From positions 186,001 through 250,000 of the forward strand of contig NZ_NVXQ01000001.1 of NCBI RefSeq assembly GCF_002733955.1: DNA of 64,000 nt, in the 5' to 3' direction. Positions 1 to 9,331 of the stretch are shown one piece after another (the first letter of the stretch is position 1; the number at the start of each line of letters is the position of its first letter). The notes beneath the pieces are model-generated. The model did not search any database and was not told where the DNA came from. It saw only the letters and a list, made by a program, of their open reading frames with translations. The stretch is from Hoeflea sp. Its GTDB lineage: Bacteria > Pseudomonadota > Alphaproteobacteria > Rhizobiales > Rhizobiaceae. The position numbers and the translations under genes are program-made.

Positions 1-2542
1 TGTAGTGATCGTTCTCTTTCGCGATCGCCGTCAAATAGGCCTTCGTGTCTTCCGGCGCGTGCGACGCCATAAGAAGCGCCATGGTTCGAAGATCCTCGAT
101 CAACGTCGTGCGCGACTGGCGTTCTAACCGTGGCGCATCCGCGGCACCCGGGATCGTGATGTTGGTGTCACGCAAGTCGAGTTGCATCAGCCAGCCGAAG
201 AGCATCTTCGCCGTTACCCGTCCGAGTTCGCGGACGCTCATAATCGTGAGGAACTGGATTTCAGCGAGCCTCACGATGGCAGCGATCGCCTGGATTGGGA
301 TATCGTCGGCATTCACAGCGCACCACACGAGAACCGTCGGCGCCGATAGCGTCGTGGCGATGCGCAAAGAGCCCGGTGCCTCGACAGGAAGCTCGGCGCC
401 CGTCGCGGCGATCTCCTTGAAGGCGGATGCGGCTGAGATCGTTTCGGTCGCGACGATGGCGGTACAGATCTCGACGAGCAACGCGCCCCGATCGGCAAGC
501 AATGCAGCGCGGCAGCGGCTCAGAAGCCGCGACGACAGCTCGGATCGCACGATCGCCATGAGCGCTTGGCGGCGCCAAGCATCATGGGCGCCTGGTCGCG
601 AGAGGGCGCCAAGGAGGGCCGTCCAGTTCGAGCCATCCTGTCCCTGTTCGAGCGCGAAGCGACCGGCAAATTCGATACCACGCGCTACCCGCGGGGATGG
701 AGGGACGGAAAGATCGACGCCGTCGAGCAACGTCAAATCTTCGTTGAGGCGCGCGCCGATCGCCCAGTCGCGCAACACGTCATGATAGAAGCTGAGACGG
801 TCGCGCCTCGGTTCGGACAACGTCAGGCGACGCAGTAGATGAGCTCGTGCCGGTGTGTCGGTCGACCCCTCGACCAGGTCCTGTCCTGCCAGTGCCGCTT
901 CTGCTAACTCGGCCAAGAGCCGTTGCGACGGGCGGACATCGTCTGGCTTTGCGCCGTCGGCACTCTTCCACCAACGGTCGGCGAGTGCCGCTTCAGTTTG
1001 AATGTCGGCCGAGCTCGGGACCTTGAGCAATTGGGCCAACCGATAGAGATTGCGCGCAATGCTCGCGGCCGGATGATCCCGCGACAGCAGAGCGCGCAGT
1101 TCCGGGGCTGCAGTGCTCAGGGCTGCAACCTCGTCGTCGTTCAGTTCGCCCACGACCACTTGGCAGGGCGTACCCAACTTCGCGAGTGCGTCTTCGGCGA
1201 CCCAGCCAGTGTCTTCGACGCCAACATCGGGCCGTTTGGACACGACTACGGAGAAGCCTGGGACCTCTGTAATCTCGCGCAGCAAGTCATTCACTGTGCG
1301 GCGGCGCTCGACGGACGTGAACATCTCGAGGCCGTCAATGAACAAGACCCCGCCACCTCCGGCCGCTAGGTCCCACAAGAAATTCTTGGCGGTCCCGGGC
1401 ATTTCGAGACGTTGCGCGAGCGCCGACCATCCCCCGTCGGGCGTGCCTACGGGATCAAGGACGATGACATGGCCCTCACGGCCTATCCGCTCAGCAAGAT
1501 GTCTCAAGACCCAGGACTTGCCCACGCCCGGTTTACCAGTGATCTCGATGAAGCGATGCCCGTCGCGCGCTTTCTCGAGATCGGCAAGCGCGCCGAGGCG
1601 GGGGAGATTGACGCCGCCGACAGTGGTCCCGATCTCCATGAGTGCGTGGCGCGACATCTCCGCCAGCTTGGCGCGGGCGAGCGAGAAATTCTGATCGCCG
1701 ACTAGGTGGAAGCCACGCGTCGTCAGCCTCTCAATGAGCGATTGGCGCGTGACCGAGCCACCGGCCTTACCCGTTTCGATGACGATTTCGATGAGATTGC
1801 TCCAAAGTGCCTCGGCACGTATCGCATCCTCCGGCGCGAGGACCTGACGGGCCAGTGTCAGAGCATGGGCCTTCGCCTCCGGTGCTGCAGACTCGAAATC
1901 GAACTCGAGGATCATGAACCTGCGGATAATGGCCCAGATGGCTTCGTCCTCGTCCGCCACTCCGTGAGCCACAAGATTGCTGCGGAACGATTTGGCGAAA
2001 CTGCGCATCTCCTCGCTGGCAACACCTGGGAGGGCTAACCGCGCGAAGAATTGAACGCCACTTTCCGCTCTGTGCGCCCATTCGAGCACGTCCTGATAGG
2101 GGCCAGAGATCGAATAGCTGGTCCGCTGGGTCGCAACCGCGAGTAAATGGCGGTCCGTCGGCTTCTGAGCGGGATTGCTGCGCACGATCTGTTCGCAGAC
2201 GCCTTCAAAGATAGGGTCTTTGGGCGAAAAGCGGATTGTGCGTTTCGACTGGATCTCGAGAAGCGCGGTGCCTTTGTCCGAAACACCGTGCACGATCAGG
2301 TCATCGAGGGCATAGCCTTCATTCTCGCCCTGAAGCTGCACTCGCTCGATCCTGGCATTGGGGAGGCCGCGCGCGTCGCTGCCAGCGAGCATCTGGAGGA
2401 GATAATAGGCGCCAAGCTGGCCCTCAATATAGGTGCCGGCGCCCCCGCGCCCGACCGGACTGGAGCCGCTCTTTACTGGCCTCGAATTCTTTTCGGGGTT
2501 TTCATTCACTGTCCGCGTCCGTATCTGCAGCTTCCCTACCAT
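1..2542 (-). CDS. Cap4-like nuclease / STAND-type NTPase, C-terminus off the left edge
   Basis: An uninterrupted minus-strand frame runs from an ATG at 2542 to the window edge (about 847 codons, no stop seen). The N-terminal part (about residues 28-120) has LDDLIVHG followed by LEIQSKR, the D...(E)xQxK pattern of Cap4/DUF4297-type dsDNA nucleases. A Walker A motif, GKPGVGKS, lies near residue 340, followed by a Walker B-like VLFIDGLE. Further on is FYHDVLRDWA, a motif common in STAND-type ATPases. The remaining roughly 300 residues look helical and could be a sensor domain. Nuclease plus NTPase plus helical sensor is the layout of Avs-like antiphage proteins; the defence role is inference. 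The ribosome site is weak (GCAGAG). An in-frame alternative start further down is possible. Confidence 0.75.
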   Translation of the reverse strand, partial: MVGKLQIRTRTVNENPEKNSRPVKSGSSPVGRGGAGTYIEGQLGAYYLLQMLAGSDARGLPNARIERVQLQGENEGYALDDLIVHGVSDKGTALLEIQSKRTIRFSPKDPIFEGVCEQIVRSNPAQKPTDRHLLAVATQRTSYSISGPYQDVLEWAHRAESGVQFFARLALPGVASEEMRSFAKSFRSNLVAHGVADEDEAIWAIIRRFMILEFDFESAAPEAKAHALTLARQVLAPEDAIRAEALWSNLIEIVIETGKAGGSVTRQSLIERLTTRGFHLVGDQNFSLARAKLAEMSRHALMEIGTTVGGVNLPRLGALADLEKARDGHRFIEITGKPGVGKSWVLRHLAERIGREGHVIVLDPVGTPDGGWSALAQRLEMPGTAKNFLWDLAAGGGGVLFIDGLEMFTSVERRRTVNDLLREITEVPGFSVVVSKRPDVGVEDTGWVAEDALAKLGTPCQVVVGELNDDEVAALSTAAPELRALLSRDHPAASIARNLYRLAQLLKVPSSADIQTEAALADRWWKSADGAKPDDVRPSQRLLAELAEAALAGQDLVEGSTDTPARAHLLRRLTLSEPRRDRLSFYHDVLRDWAIGARLNEDLTLLDGVDLSVPPSPRVARGIEFAGRFALEQGQDGSNWTALLGALSRPGAHDAWRRQALMAIVRSELSSRLLSRCRAALLADRGALLVEICTAIVATETISAASAFKEIAATGAELPVEAPGSLRIATTLSAPTVLVWCAVNADDIPIQAIAAIVRLAEIQFLTIMSVRELGRVTAKMLFGWLMQLDLRDTNITIPGAADAPRLERQSRTTLIEDLRTMALLMASHAPEDTKAYLTAIAKENDHY

Positions 2543-2992
2543 TTGTTCTCTGCGATGCCGGGCTCGCGAATGTAGATCAACTTTTTCTGGACCATCTTTA
2601 GATCGGCTCGCAGATCAAACCACCGCCGTGCTTGTTTTTGAAGCGCTTTCGCCGCTTTCCGCCCTCACGACCGATACGGAAATCATTTCGCTGATCCCAG
2701 CGCGAATAGCTACTTATCATGATCTTTGTATTTGCACAGCCGTACCCCCGTTTGTGCGCTTCGCGCTGACCCCGGACCTCGAACCCTTTAAGTTCAACGG
2801 CTGCTTTCAGAAACCCCAAGTTTGGTCTCGAACGACCCAATTGAGGGCGCATTTCCGTCCGGCTCGTTGGGGCGGCGGCGGACTGCCTAGTTTCAGGTGC
2901 CAATTTGGCATTAATAAACCGGGCTCCAGCATCCGTTTCTATTTGTATTCCGCACATCTTAACTAGGTGAAATCAGGCGGTCGACTCCAAGC
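2543..2992. other. Intergenic region with degenerate repeat copy R1
   Basis: This 450-base gap holds no convincing gene. A minus-strand frame at 2598-2957 has a low-complexity translation and no recognisable domain. Bases 2797-2880 carry a copy of a degenerate intergenic repeat also seen near 44.95 and 46.95 kb, with the shared core GGGCGCATTTCCGTCCGGCT. Confidence 0.5.
2797..2880 (+). repeat. Degenerate intergenic repeat, copy R1
   Basis: It shares GGCNGCTTTC..GAAACC, then GGGCGCATTNCCGTCCGGCT, then GTTGGGGC with the copy at 46922-47025. It lies outside any convincing gene. Its function is unknown; it resembles decayed mobile or REP-like DNA. Confidence 0.5.
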
Positions 2993-5900
2993 CTATCGCC
3001 CACCACGTGCCTTACATTGGTTGTATCGTTTCATGAGCTGATTGTATTCGGCCCTGCATTGCCTTTCTCGTACCTGACCTGCCTGCGTCATGGACAAATC
3101 CACGTGACACGGCGGAGGAAGGTAACAGCGCTCGGCTTGTTGCCTGGGTGCCGGCTTGCGCACCTGTTGCTGGCGGGCATGGCAACGGCCCTTGGAGTAA
3201 TAGAAACCGCGTTCGCACCAGCGGCATCGGTAGGAGCCATCACGGCTGAATTCAGTCATCGCGTAGACCTTGCCCTGGCTGCGGGCAACCCCCTTGCAAT
3301 ACTGCACCGCCTCGCGACGAGCCGTTCGAGGGTCTTGTCTGCAATCATAGGTGCCGTTGCTTCTCAGATGCGCCGTCCATCCGGCCCCCTTGTTGTTGTC
3401 GTTGCACCAGCGATTGGCCGCTTCCTGGGTCAGCCGGCACGAGTATTTGCCGTTGGGCTTGAAATCGAACGCTTCGTAACCGCTGCCGGGATTGTTGTCG
3501 TTGCACCACTGTTGGGCGAGGGTTTCGGGCCTATAGCACTTGCCGTTCTTGGGCAGCCTTCCTTCTTCGCAATACCGGCAACTGTAGCTGCCGGTCGAAC
3601 CGCCAACATGGGAGAAGCGGGCTCCGTATTTGCGCATGCAACGTTGCTCGGCTTCTTCGTACGTCTCGTTCTTGCGGTCCAGCTGCTCTGCCTGCTGCGC
3701 AGACCAACGGGACGCTTCAGAGAGACTTTCGCGCAGCCAGCCGCAATCGATCTCACCCGGTACGTCCGCCAGCGCGCGGCGGGCTGTACTCACCAGTTGC
3801 GAGATCCCTTCGAGTTCCTCCGACCTTCTTGCGCCGGTGATTTGCTCATTGACCGTCCCGAGTGTCTGGTTGGCGGTCTTCACCCGGTCGCGGATCGTTT
3901 CCAGTCTCGCCACGAGGCCGTCACCGCGGGGATTCTTCTCGAGGCCTGCTTCCCGGATCGCGGAGATCCGCTCCTGTATTGCGGCTGTGCTGCAACTCAG
4001 GCCGGAGAGATCGGCAAGTTCATTAAGCGTTGCATCAGGGTCGGAAATGCCGTTCTCAGCGTTTTCGAAGCACAACCGTGCCCGATCGGCTGCGTCAGCG
4101 GCATCCTTCATTGCCTGTTGCAGCGTGGCGGTTGCGGCAGCATGGTGCTCGATGGCTGCCGCTTTGGCAGCCTGTGCAGCGCCGTGAGCCGCGGCATAGG
4201 CATCCAGTTTTGCCTGCAGATCGCGCCCCTGTGCTCCGTTGGCGCCGGTGCATTGCGCGGAAATCTCCAGAAAACGTGCGGCGCAAGCCTCGAAGTCGAC
4301 CCCCGATGCGGCAAGCGCTTCCGTCCGTTGCTGAAACGAAGCGTAACGCAACGTGTAATCGACCTTGTCCGGCAGATTGTCGTGACGGAGCAAGCCGAAA
4401 GCTACCGCAAGCTGGCTTGTTGCCTTTTTCACTGCTCCGGGGAGAGGGTTGACCATGAACCGGTCGCCTGCGATCCCCGCCGCCATTTCGCAAATGGCCA
4501 GGCCATCACTCTCTGGCGGCGCTGCGCGTCTCACGAAGTCAGCCGGGTCAGGAAGCTCACTTTCCAGGGCTGCTTGAGAAGCGCCGATCCGTTTGATTGA
4601 TTCTTGTCCCACTTGAGAAGCAAGAACCGCATGATTGCGGGCATTGAGCGCCGCGTTCTTGATATCTTCCAAACGCGGTTCAGGAGCACCCGCCAGCCGA
4701 CAAGCGTTATCGCTTTCCTCGCGTGCTCGCATTGCGGAGCGGGAAACCGCGGCGAGCATCACATCGGCGATCTCTCCGCCTTGTTCGATGCGTGACTGCG
4801 CCTGTCTTGCCGCGGAAATCGCTGCGTCGAGATCTGAATGGATCCCTGCGACGTCACCGTCGCTCTCCCGGCCCGATGAGGTGAGGATGGGAGCTTCCAT
4901 CAAGGGTGTACAGATTGCAGTGATTTCCTGTTGATCTGCTTCGCCTGACGCGATGATCGCCTCGATTGCCGCGAACAGATTGTCGATCTGCGCGCGTACC
5001 GTTTCTGCGGCGGCATCGGGCGCGATTTCTTCTTCGCTGCCTTCCGCCACATCCGCCGGCGGGGCATTCGGATCGACGCGATCGAACATGTGATCGATCG
5101 TGTTGCCGTAGCGGATGAACTGGCAGGCCTCGAGAACCGTCCAGTCATCCTTCATCCGGGCGCGGCCTTGCTTTACCGCATCGCGGAATTTCTCGCATAG
5201 TTGTTCGCGGTTTTGCTTGCGCGCTTCTTCTTCTCCGGTCAGCCAGTCCGAAAACCGGTCCATGGCCGCCACATGCCGATCCAGACAGGACCCGGTCGCC
5301 GCGGTGCCTTCTCCGAGTTCGCCGGCAGCGACGCCGGGAGATATCAGTTCCCCCGTCAGGCAACCGACGAACAGGCCACCATAGATTCCGGCCACAATCG
5401 GAAAGCGCTCCATGATCGCCCCGAGGATGGCGGAATCGCGAAGTTCGCCGGCGCGCAGCCGGATGTCCTCCAGAAGCTGCTGGGCGACATCGGGCGGTGT
5501 GGCCAGATCGAGCGCCTGATCAAGTTCGGCCAGCAGTCCGGCAAGCTGCGAGGTCACGGCAACCATTTCTGCCGCATTGGCGGCCCGCCCGATCGCATCC
5601 AGCAGGCCGATCGCCGGGCGGATTGCCCGTCTGCCCCCACCTGCATCCCTGAGCGCGTCGAGCTTGCGCGCCAGATCGTTTGCGTCATCTAGCTTGCTTC
5701 CGGCCCTGGCTGCATCGTCGAGCAGGCTCGATCCCGGCGGCATCCGGCCGGCTCTGCGACTCGCATCGACAATCTGATCCACTAGGCCGGGACGTCCTGA
5801 TGCCTGGATCCGCGCCAGCGCCGCGACCCGCCGGTTTGGCGGCAGTTTCTCGATTACATTGGCGATACTGTCGGCGGCATGGCGGTCGAAACTGGGATTG

Positions 5901-6943
5901 TTGCGTGAAACCTGCGCCATCGTGTCCGCAAGATCTTCCAGCGCATCGGCCCGTGCTGCCTCGGCAAGCGCGCTTCCCGCGCGCGTGTTAGCCGCATTGC
6001 CGGGTGAGCGGTTGGAGCCGAGTTTGGAACTGGTCACTCCCCGGTTGCGCGGCGGCAGCCCTTCCTGCGCGCGCAGGTAATCATCAAGTGACTCCAGCCG
6101 CGAAACATATTTCTGTTCCTGGGCCATGATACGGTAAAGTTCGGCCCTGTTCGCCGGATTGTTGAAGTGGGATGGAGGCTTCTTCAGAAGCTCTTCGATC
6201 TTGCCGCGCTTCTTGGAAGCGAAACGCTCCATCTCGGACAAGTAGCCGTTGACGTGCTGCGGGCCGATCTTGCCTCCGCCTTTCTGTCGTGAAATCTTCT
6301 CGTATTGGGCGGCAAACCTGCTCTTGTAGGCGTCGTTATTGACTTCTGCGATCCGGCGAAACTCGGCCGGATCGCGAATGTATTCTGGGTCGGCCATGAA
6401 ATCGACGTCGAGCTTGTTGTGCCAGGTGGAGCTTCGGGGCGGCGCCTTGTCTTCCAATCCATCCTTGAGAAAGTCATTAACCCGCCGGTTATAGCTCTCC
6501 TGCATCTGTTCGATCTGAGCCTTGCTGCGCACCTCGGTGATGTAGTCGGAATCGGTGCCGGGGCTGTATTCCGGAGAGGTGCGGATCTGAACGTCAAACC
6601 TTGCGCCGGCTTCCTCGGCAGCGGCCGCGGCGATGTTCTGGCTGACGCGGTCATAGTCTCCCTGGGCAGCTTGGTAATATGCGTCCGAGATTTCGTTGTT
6701 GAGCCGGGCAGCGTTGATGGCGTCATTGTTGGCAAACAAGAGCGCCTGATCTGCGTGCGAGAATTTCGATGTGTTGATGCGACTGAGTGCGTCACGTACA
6801 TCCGGAACAAGTGTTTGCTGAGCAAGCGCTGCATAAAGCGAGACAAAAACGAATATCAGCGCCGCGGCGACCGTAAGTATTGCTGCGCGCAGAAGATTAA
6901 CCCAATGCGGCGTTTCCCGTAATACAGGTGATGCGGATGTCAT
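2993..6943 (-). CDS. Large exported or membrane-anchored protein with Cys-rich C-terminal repeats
   Basis: A 1316-residue protein of unknown function. The ATG at 6943 is chosen over one seven codons upstream because AGGGGG sits just before it. Residues 14-40 form a hydrophobic segment ending ALAQQ, either a signal peptide or an anchor. A second hydrophobic stretch (IVAGIYGGLFVGCLTGEL) lies near residue 530. Between them the chain is rich in Ala, Glu and Arg and probably helical. The last 250 residues hold about four Cys/Trp-rich units (YSCRYCEEG, WCNDNNPGSGY, WCNDNNKGAGW, YRCRWCERGFY) that look disulfide-bonded or metal-binding. Nothing marks it as an enzyme. It is probably co-transcribed behind the PDZ/Sel1 gene 118 bases upstream. 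Confidence 0.8.
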   Translation of the reverse strand: MTSASPVLRETPHWVNLLRAAILTVAAALIFVFVSLYAALAQQTLVPDVRDALSRINTSKFSHADQALLFANNDAINAARLNNEISDAYYQAAQGDYDRVSQNIAAAAAEEAGARFDVQIRTSPEYSPGTDSDYITEVRSKAQIEQMQESYNRRVNDFLKDGLEDKAPPRSSTWHNKLDVDFMADPEYIRDPAEFRRIAEVNNDAYKSRFAAQYEKISRQKGGGKIGPQHVNGYLSEMERFASKKRGKIEELLKKPPSHFNNPANRAELYRIMAQEQKYVSRLESLDDYLRAQEGLPPRNRGVTSSKLGSNRSPGNAANTRAGSALAEAARADALEDLADTMAQVSRNNPSFDRHAADSIANVIEKLPPNRRVAALARIQASGRPGLVDQIVDASRRAGRMPPGSSLLDDAARAGSKLDDANDLARKLDALRDAGGGRRAIRPAIGLLDAIGRAANAAEMVAVTSQLAGLLAELDQALDLATPPDVAQQLLEDIRLRAGELRDSAILGAIMERFPIVAGIYGGLFVGCLTGELISPGVAAGELGEGTAATGSCLDRHVAAMDRFSDWLTGEEEARKQNREQLCEKFRDAVKQGRARMKDDWTVLEACQFIRYGNTIDHMFDRVDPNAPPADVAEGSEEEIAPDAAAETVRAQIDNLFAAIEAIIASGEADQQEITAICTPLMEAPILTSSGRESDGDVAGIHSDLDAAISAARQAQSRIEQGGEIADVMLAAVSRSAMRAREESDNACRLAGAPEPRLEDIKNAALNARNHAVLASQVGQESIKRIGASQAALESELPDPADFVRRAAPPESDGLAICEMAAGIAGDRFMVNPLPGAVKKATSQLAVAFGLLRHDNLPDKVDYTLRYASFQQRTEALAASGVDFEACAARFLEISAQCTGANGAQGRDLQAKLDAYAAAHGAAQAAKAAAIEHHAAATATLQQAMKDAADAADRARLCFENAENGISDPDATLNELADLSGLSCSTAAIQERISAIREAGLEKNPRGDGLVARLETIRDRVKTANQTLGTVNEQITGARRSEELEGISQLVSTARRALADVPGEIDCGWLRESLSEASRWSAQQAEQLDRKNETYEEAEQRCMRKYGARFSHVGGSTGSYSCRYCEEGRLPKNGKCYRPETLAQQWCNDNNPGSGYEAFDFKPNGKYSCRLTQEAANRWCNDNNKGAGWTAHLRSNGTYDCRQDPRTARREAVQYCKGVARSQGKVYAMTEFSRDGSYRCRWCERGFYYSKGRCHARQQQVRKPAPRQQAERCYLPPPCHVDLSMTQAGQVRERQCRAEYNQLMKRYNQCKARGGR

Positions 6944-7061
6944 GATCCTGCCCCCTGTTCCCAATCAGCCATTCAACACTACTATTGTAATGCTTTTTGT
7001 ACAAACCAATGTCGGAAGACCCAAGCGCTGCTGGCTCAATCTGCACTATCCAAGCGCAACA

Positions 7062-8597
7062 TCATTCTCCGCCCGCCCTGGATTCAACGCGTTTGCGCAG
7101 CGCGAGCACCATCTCGAGTGATGGTACGCCATCGACCTTTAATCCCGCTACTTTCTGGAAATTCTGCAGAGCGCTGCGTGTCTTTCTGCCTGGTTTCCCA
7201 TCGAGCGGGCCGGGATCGAAACCGGCTTTGGCGAGCAATTGCTGCAGCTCCAGCGGGTCGTATGCAGTGACGCCAACTTCGTCGAGCTCGCGCAGCGCCG
7301 TCCGGTCTCCCTCGGCGGCGGCCCGGCGCAGCAGTCTGATGCCACGTGGGCGATCGCGCCTGACCTGGTCGCCTTCGACATAGAGCTGGCCGAGCACCAC
7401 CATTGACCTTGTATGACCGAGCTCGACCGCCTTGCTCAGCAACTCGACGGCCCTGTCGGCGTTCTTGGGGCCGCCGAGTCCACGCAAATGCATCCGCGCC
7501 AGGGCCAGGTGAGCGCTGCGCTGATTGCGGGCGACAGCCTCGCCATAGAGCCTTCGAGCCTTCACGTAGTCTTTTGGAGCGCCTTCTCCAATGCGGTATA
7601 GATAGGCAAGTCCGGTGAGTGCGCGCGGCTCCCCGGCGTCGATGGCCCGGCGATACCATGCGGCCGCCAGGGCCGGGTTCTTGACGGTGCCTTCGCCGCG
7701 ACGATGCATCAGTCCAACCCGATACATGCCGCGACCGTCGCCTGCCTCTCCGGCTTTCTCGAAGAGCGACAGGGCCCGGGACAGATCCTTCTCGACGCCG
7801 CGACCGAGCTGGTAGCGCCGCGCCAGCGAGTAGTGGGCGCGCGCATGTCCCGCTTCCGAAGCCCGGTGTAACCAGTCCAGCGCAGCATCTAGATCCTTGT
7901 TCGGACCATTTCCGTCCCGAAATGCAAAGTACAGCGAATACATCGATGATGGCTTGCCCAAATGGGCTTCGCGCCAAAGCAGCTCGAAACGATCTCCGAG
8001 CGGCAACGAAACCTGTTCGCGACGCCGGTCGCGCAGAAGCTCTATGGATATGATGTCGCCCGGCACGATGCGGGAGGAAACATCAACCAGATCGCGAGGT
8101 TCACTGATGATGAGGCCGTTCGCCCGGACGACAATGTCTCCGACCTCGAGCCCGGCTTCCGCCGCTGAGCCCATTTGCGAGACTTCAGTGATCAAAGCGC
8201 CTTTCTGTCGGATCTGGTCGGTTTCGCCGCTTGCAGCTGCGGTCAGTTCAACACCCAGGAAGCCTTGGCGTCGATGTGGCGGAGGCTTCGGGATTGATGC
8301 TTTGGCAGATTTCTGGCTATCCTCCGTTTCCAGAGTTCGGATTTCGTCCGTCGGTTTGGCTTCGGTGGCTTGCAGCCGTTCTCTCGCCTCGTCAGCAAAT
8401 TGCCCGTCGGGATAGATATCCAGATATGAATGGAAAGCTTCGGGAGTACCGCTGTCACTTAACACATCCCAGAGCGCCTTGTCTGCGGGATCGAATTTGT
8501 ATTCGCGTGCTTGTGCGAGAGCGACCGATGCTTCGCCGGCAAGACATGCGGCGAGGGTGAGTGTCAGTGTCGCCTTATGGACCTTCTGCATTCTCAT
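7062..8597 (-). CDS. Periplasmic PDZ, Sel1-repeat and peptidoglycan-binding protein
   Basis: A 511-residue protein with a signal peptide (MRMQKVHKATL ... ASVALAQA). The ATG at 8597 follows AAAGGTGAGT and is preferred to an upstream in-frame ATG at 8645. After the signal comes a short SYLDIYPDGQFADEARERL segment of the kind found beside caspase-like proteins. A PDZ domain follows (about residues 100-190; FLGVELTAA, AAEAGLEVGDIVVRANG). Then come about six Sel1-type repeats (residues 215-415; ARAHYSLARRYQLGRGVEKD). The C-terminus is a PG_binding_1 domain (AGFDPGPLDGKPGRKTRSAL). The domains suggest an envelope scaffold that binds peptidoglycan and partner proteins, perhaps the cysteine-rich protein encoded downstream; that pairing is inference. 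Confidence 0.85.
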   Translation of the reverse strand: MRMQKVHKATLTLTLAACLAGEASVALAQAREYKFDPADKALWDVLSDSGTPEAFHSYLDIYPDGQFADEARERLQATEAKPTDEIRTLETEDSQKSAKASIPKPPPHRRQGFLGVELTAAASGETDQIRQKGALITEVSQMGSAAEAGLEVGDIVVRANGLIISEPRDLVDVSSRIVPGDIISIELLRDRRREQVSLPLGDRFELLWREAHLGKPSSMYSLYFAFRDGNGPNKDLDAALDWLHRASEAGHARAHYSLARRYQLGRGVEKDLSRALSLFEKAGEAGDGRGMYRVGLMHRRGEGTVKNPALAAAWYRRAIDAGEPRALTGLAYLYRIGEGAPKDYVKARRLYGEAVARNQRSAHLALARMHLRGLGGPKNADRAVELLSKAVELGHTRSMVVLGQLYVEGDQVRRDRPRGIRLLRRAAAEGDRTALRELDEVGVTAYDPLELQQLLAKAGFDPGPLDGKPGRKTRSALQNFQKVAGLKVDGVPSLEMVLALRKRVESRAGGE

Positions 8598-8645
8598 ACT
8601 CACCTTTCGGTTGATACCGAGGGAAGCAGTGATTGTCGGTGACAA

Positions 8646-8974
8646 TATTAGATCAATTTAGGCGAAACAGGAAATCACGGCACGATTTGTCTCCTGAAAC
8701 GTCTCATCAACCGAACGGCTGCTTTGGATAAGAGTCAGCTTGATCACTTACGACCGCCTTGGAGGCGCATAGCGGTCGCTTTTGGACTGATGGCTAGCCT
8801 CTGTAGTGTACGCTCTGCAACGTCTCCGAACTCCCGCTGGACTTCCACGTGAAAGCAAGCATTCCTAATGTCGGCTCAGCGGAATAAGTGTCGCTGCTGA
8901 CCCCGCCCGCAGTGCGGGCTTCACTCAGTACGGGGCCGGATGTTCCAGCCCTTGGAACCTGAGTGGAGATCAAG
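8646..8974. other. Leader region of recombinase cassette 1
   Basis: No gene is seen in this gap. Its right part (about 8830-8974) resembles the sequence ahead of cassette 2 (51590-51725): both have CCCGCTGGACTT, a GACCCCGCCCGCA hairpin, CTCAGT and GGCCGGAT, then GAGTGGAGAT. Confidence 0.6.
8906..8920. promoter_or_regulatory. Conserved hairpin upstream of cassette 1
   Basis: GCCCGCAGTGCGGGC is a perfect 7-bp inverted repeat around one base. An equivalent hairpin, GCCCGCAACGCGGGC, lies the same way ahead of cassette 2 although the flanks have diverged. It may be an operator, an mRNA leader element or a recombinase-binding site. Confidence 0.5.
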
Positions 8975-9331
8975 GTGAATACACAGAAGATCGACAATGA
9001 TACCGACCAGAATGCGCTCCCGGGCGCCGCGACGGCGATTGCGTCGAAAAGGAAGCGCGGGGCCACTTCAGCGAAGTCGGGCAACACGGGCACCAAGAGC
9101 AAGCAAGATCAGTTGGTGGCCCTGCTGTCGAAGCCGAATGGTGTCCGGGTTTCGGTGATCTCGGACCGGCTTGGATGGCAGGCCCATACGGTGCGGGCCG
9201 CGATTTCAGGCCTTCGCAAGCGTGGGTATGAGATCGTGACTTCAAAGTCCCAAAAAACCGGCGAAATGGTCTATGCGATCAATGCCGCAGTTGGGGAGAG
9301 TGAAGCCGAAGCTGCCGAGGCATCGTCATGA
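8975..9331 (+). CDS. DUF3489 family protein, cassette 1
   Basis: A 118-residue protein. The GTG at 8975 is chosen because GGAG lies seven bases before it and it aligns with the ATG of the paralogue at 51726. The N-terminal 45 residues are polar and Ala/Lys-rich. The C-terminal half has LLSKPNGVRVSVISDRLGW, QAHTVRAAISGLRKRGY and TGEMVYAI, a winged-helix-like DUF3489 fold that probably binds DNA. Its stop overlaps the next ATG as ATGA, so it is translationally coupled to the DUF2924 gene. The set DUF3489, DUF2924 and serine recombinase is repeated at 51.7-54.3 kb. A role as regulator or directionality factor for the recombinase is inference. Confidence 0.85.
   Translation: MNTQKIDNDTDQNALPGAATAIASKRKRGATSAKSGNTGTKSKQDQLVALLSKPNGVRVSVISDRLGWQAHTVRAAISGLRKRGYEIVTSKSQKTGEMVYAINAAVGESEAEAAEASS

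Noticed and set aside
2598-2957. Minus-strand frame of 119 codons
   Set aside because: Composition is Arg/Lys/Pro-rich without domains, and part of it translates the intergenic repeat R1.
3017-4600. Plus-strand frame of 527 codons opposite the large exported protein
   Set aside because: It is an antisense shadow: no domain or ribosome site, while the minus strand has a signal peptide and ordered Cys repeats.
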